64,000 bases of DNA from Clostridia bacterium (GTDB lineage: Bacteria; Bacillota; Clostridia; UBA1212; UBA1255). The stretch is taken from positions 1 through 64,000 of the forward strand of contig JAEFAM010000004.1 of the NCBI GenBank assembly GCA_016287565.1, written 5' to 3'. The notes under the pieces are model-generated. The model was not told the origin of the DNA. It was given only the letters and a program-made list of their open reading frames with translations, and did not search any database. This document shows positions 62,365 through 64,000 of this stretch, one piece after another (the first letter of the stretch is position 1; every line of letters begins with the position of its first letter). The position numbers were made by a program, and so were the translations under genes.

Positions 62365-63174
62365 ATGTCCTGGGACGAGATCTGGCAAACCATAGTAAGC
62401 TGGGCGCTCAGCACCGGCATCAAGCTGGTCATCACGCTGGTGCTTATGTACGTGCTGTTCAGGTTCATCAACCTGATCGCCCGGCGCATAATGAAGCGCA
62501 ACGAAAAGACGAAAAAATTCGATTACACCACCGTGAAAACGCTCGTCTATATAGGCAAGATCATTGCCAAGTGCGTGGTGGTGGCCGCGGCGGTAAGCTT
62601 CCTGGGCATTGACACCAGCAGCATCAGCGCCCTCATCGCCTCCGTGGGAGTGACCATCGGGCTGGCGGTCAACGGGGCGTTGTCCAACGTTGCCGGCGGA
62701 GTGCTGATCGCCGTGACGAAACCGTTCAAGATCGACGATTATATATCGGTCAACGGCGTTGACGGCACCGTGATGGACATCCGCCTGATCACCGTCAAGC
62801 TGCGCACGCCGGACAACAAGATCGTGTACATACCCAACAGCGTTTTTCCCTCCAACAACATCACCAACTACTCGGAAAGCGGCACCCGGCGTGTGGAATA
62901 CAAGTTCTCCGTGGCCTATTCCACCGACTTCGCCAAGGCCAGGGACATTCTGCTGGGCGTTATGCGGGGCAACGAAAAAGTGCTCAAGACTCCGGAACCC
63001 ACCGTCAATATGAGCGACCACGGCGAAAGCGCCGTTATCCTCACCGCCCGCTGCTGGGTCAACAGCGAGGATTACTGGACCGTCTACTTTAACATGATCG
63101 AGGCCGCCAAGGCGGAGTTCGATAAAGAAGGCGTGTCCATACCGTTTCAGCAGATCGACGTGCATATGAAATAA
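62365..63174 (+). CDS. mscS: Small-conductance mechanosensitive channel (MscS)
   Basis: The protein has 269 residues. The ATG at 62365 lies 8 nt after GGAGG (62352-62356). Three helices (about 17-37, 55-80, 86-112) are followed by the MscS pore region (SVGVTIGLAVNGALSNVAGGVLIAVTKPFKIDDYI) and the beta and alpha-beta domains of the cytoplasmic cage. The channel releases solutes on osmotic downshock. It lies 19 nt after the HAD gene. Confidence 0.95.
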   Translation: MSWDEIWQTIVSWALSTGIKLVITLVLMYVLFRFINLIARRIMKRNEKTKKFDYTTVKTLVYIGKIIAKCVVVAAAVSFLGIDTSSISALIASVGVTIGLAVNGALSNVAGGVLIAVTKPFKIDDYISVNGVDGTVMDIRLITVKLRTPDNKIVYIPNSVFPSNNITNYSESGTRRVEYKFSVAYSTDFAKARDILLGVMRGNEKVLKTPEPTVNMSDHGESAVILTARCWVNSEDYWTVYFNMIEAAKAEFDKEGVSIPFQQIDVHMK

Positions 63175-63202
63175 AAACGAACCGGAATAAAAACGGCCGG
63201 AT

Positions 63203-63224
63203 ATATTTCCCGGGCGGGAAATAT
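63203..63224. repeat. Palindrome ATATTTCCCG/CGGGAAATAT
   Basis: Arms ATATTTCCCG (63203-63212) and CGGGAAATAT (63215-63224) flank GG. Three GTAAAT hexamers follow (63228-63262). Both motifs occur upstream of yqeK near 56520-56570. The 205-bp gap (63175-63379) before the sigma factor gene has no other gene and no clear promoter. Confidence 0.6.
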
Positions 63225-63379
63225 TATGTAAATTCGCGTAAATTTTCGAAAACGGCGTAAATAACGTGGATCGCGCCGTTAATTATACCGAAAAATAGTT
63301 ACTGTATTATTGTCAGAGCGGCAAAGCGACGCAGCGATGCGCGGCGGAACCGTTTCAGGCAGCGAAAGGAGTCCCTTCC

Positions 63380-63940
63380 GTGGAAGATGCGGATATCATC
63401 GCTCTCTATTGGGCGCGGGATGAGAAGGCAATAGAAGCCTCATATCAGAAATATTCGCGCTACTGCATGTCCATCGCCCGGAACATCGTTCAGACGGACG
63501 AGGATGCGGAAGAATGCCTGAATGACACGTGGATGGGAGCCTGGGAAGCGATCCCTCCTGCGAGACCCACGGTATTGTCCGTGTTTCTGGGGAAGATCAC
63601 CAGGAATATTGCCCTGAACAAAGTGCGCGCCGGCAAATGCCTGAAGCGAGGCGGAGAGAAGGCGATGCTGCCCTTCGACGAACTGAGCGACACCATTTGC
63701 GACGGCCGGAGCGTGGAGGAGAAAGCGGAAAGTTCCGAGATCACGGCGGTGATGAACGCCTTCCTGGCGGAGCTTCCCGAGGAGAAGCGCAAGATATTCG
63801 TCAGCCGCTACTGGTACGGCGAAGAGTACGGCGAGATCGCCGGGCGCTATGGGTACAGCCGCGGCAAGGTCGCGATGATGCTTGAAAGGCTGAAGGCCAA
63901 GCTCCGTGACAGACTGATGAAAGAGGGGATCCTGCAATGA
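63380..63940 (+). CDS. ECF RNA polymerase sigma factor, second paralogue
   Basis: The protein has 186 residues and starts with GTG, 8 nt after AAAGGAG. Region 2 (DIIALYWARDEKAIEASYQKYS, EECLNDTWMGAWEAIPPARP, FLGKITRNIALNK) and region 4 (LPEEKRKIFVSRYWYGEEYGEIAGRYGYSRGKVAMML) resemble the sigma factor at 57643 but are clearly diverged. It overlaps the next gene by ATGA. Confidence 0.95.
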   Translation: MEDADIIALYWARDEKAIEASYQKYSRYCMSIARNIVQTDEDAEECLNDTWMGAWEAIPPARPTVLSVFLGKITRNIALNKVRAGKCLKRGGEKAMLPFDELSDTICDGRSVEEKAESSEITAVMNAFLAELPEEKRKIFVSRYWYGEEYGEIAGRYGYSRGKVAMMLERLKAKLRDRLMKEGILQ

Positions 63941-64000
63941 GCAAATACGATGACGCGGGACGCAAAAAGATCGAAGAGGCGTGGAACGCCATTGACGATA
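63937..64000 (+). CDS. Start of a probable anti-sigma factor gene, cut by the window end
   Basis: The ATG overlaps the sigma factor stop by 4 nt. The 21 visible codons read MSKYDDAGRKKIEEAWNAID and one more residue. By position and by the acidic start resembling the gene at 58239, it is probably the cognate anti-sigma factor. The rest is outside the window. Confidence 0.65.
   Translation, partial: MSKYDDAGRKKIEEAWNAIDD

Overview
The window looks like chromosomal DNA of a GC-rich, low-oxygen Gram-positive bacterium, most likely an uncultured gut- or rumen-type member of the Clostridia (Bacillota). This rests on strong AGGAGG-type ribosome binding sites, sigma-A-like promoters, lipobox lipoproteins without an outer-membrane system, a VanZ-family protein, a heterodimeric ABC exporter under MarR control, ECF sigma/anti-sigma pairs with a clostridial-type promoter, and the rpsL-rpsG-fusA-tuf cluster. 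The species cannot be named from sequence alone.

Layout. 1-180: a 5S rRNA gene and its terminator, presumably the end of an rRNA operon. 340-13889: a carbohydrate-related block with two convergent surface proteins, a VanZ-like protein, two GH78-type proteins, a PHP-domain protein, a large GH99-like lipoprotein, a DUF3846 protein and an AraC regulator. 14124-15488: a sugar-isomerase-like protein. 15644-20623: an apparently autoregulated MarR/ABC-exporter operon followed by msrA. 20909-23488: a full-length GH78 rhamnosidase. 23743-28602: rpsL, rpsG, fusA and tuf. 28712-32219: a GH84-like lipoprotein and a PHP metallohydrolase. 32900-41236: xpt and a BMP-type (purine/nucleoside) ABC importer, with a phosphodiester glycosidase coupled to the last permease gene. 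41728-47621: an ABC exporter and a surface-anchored GH78. 47865-54804: flotillin, ThuA-like protein, Gfo/Idh/MocA oxidoreductase, GH36 alpha-galactosidase and a PdaA-like protein. 54857-63174: housekeeping genes (ACT/UPF0210 pair, YqeK-RsfS fusion, YebC, a HAD phosphatase, MscS) interrupted by an ECF sigma/anti-sigma pair. 63380-64000: a second ECF pair, cut by the window end.

How the genes fit together. Four GH78-type enzymes, GH84, GH36, GH99-like, ThuA, Gfo/Idh/MocA, isomerase-like and PHP proteins suggest a lifestyle of breaking down rhamnose- and galactose-containing plant or mucin glycans. Several surface proteins end in one hydrophobic helix and a Lys/Arg tail instead of a recognisable LPXTG signal. 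Xpt and the BMP importer form a purine salvage block.

Most noteworthy. (1) A family of intergenic palindromic elements (41326-41648, 49642-49822, partial copies at 9604 and 53611) with terminal inverted repeats around arrays of small hairpins spaced every 22-24 bp. (2) A PdaA/NodB-fold protein whose catalytic motifs are all altered. (3) An in-frame YqeK-RsfS fusion that keeps an internal ribosome binding site and start codon. (4) A double 12-bp palindromic operator on the MarR promoter. (5) A tandem duplication of the 3' end of a PHP gene across its stop codon. No CRISPR array, prophage, complete insertion sequence, tRNA gene or obvious defence system was seen.
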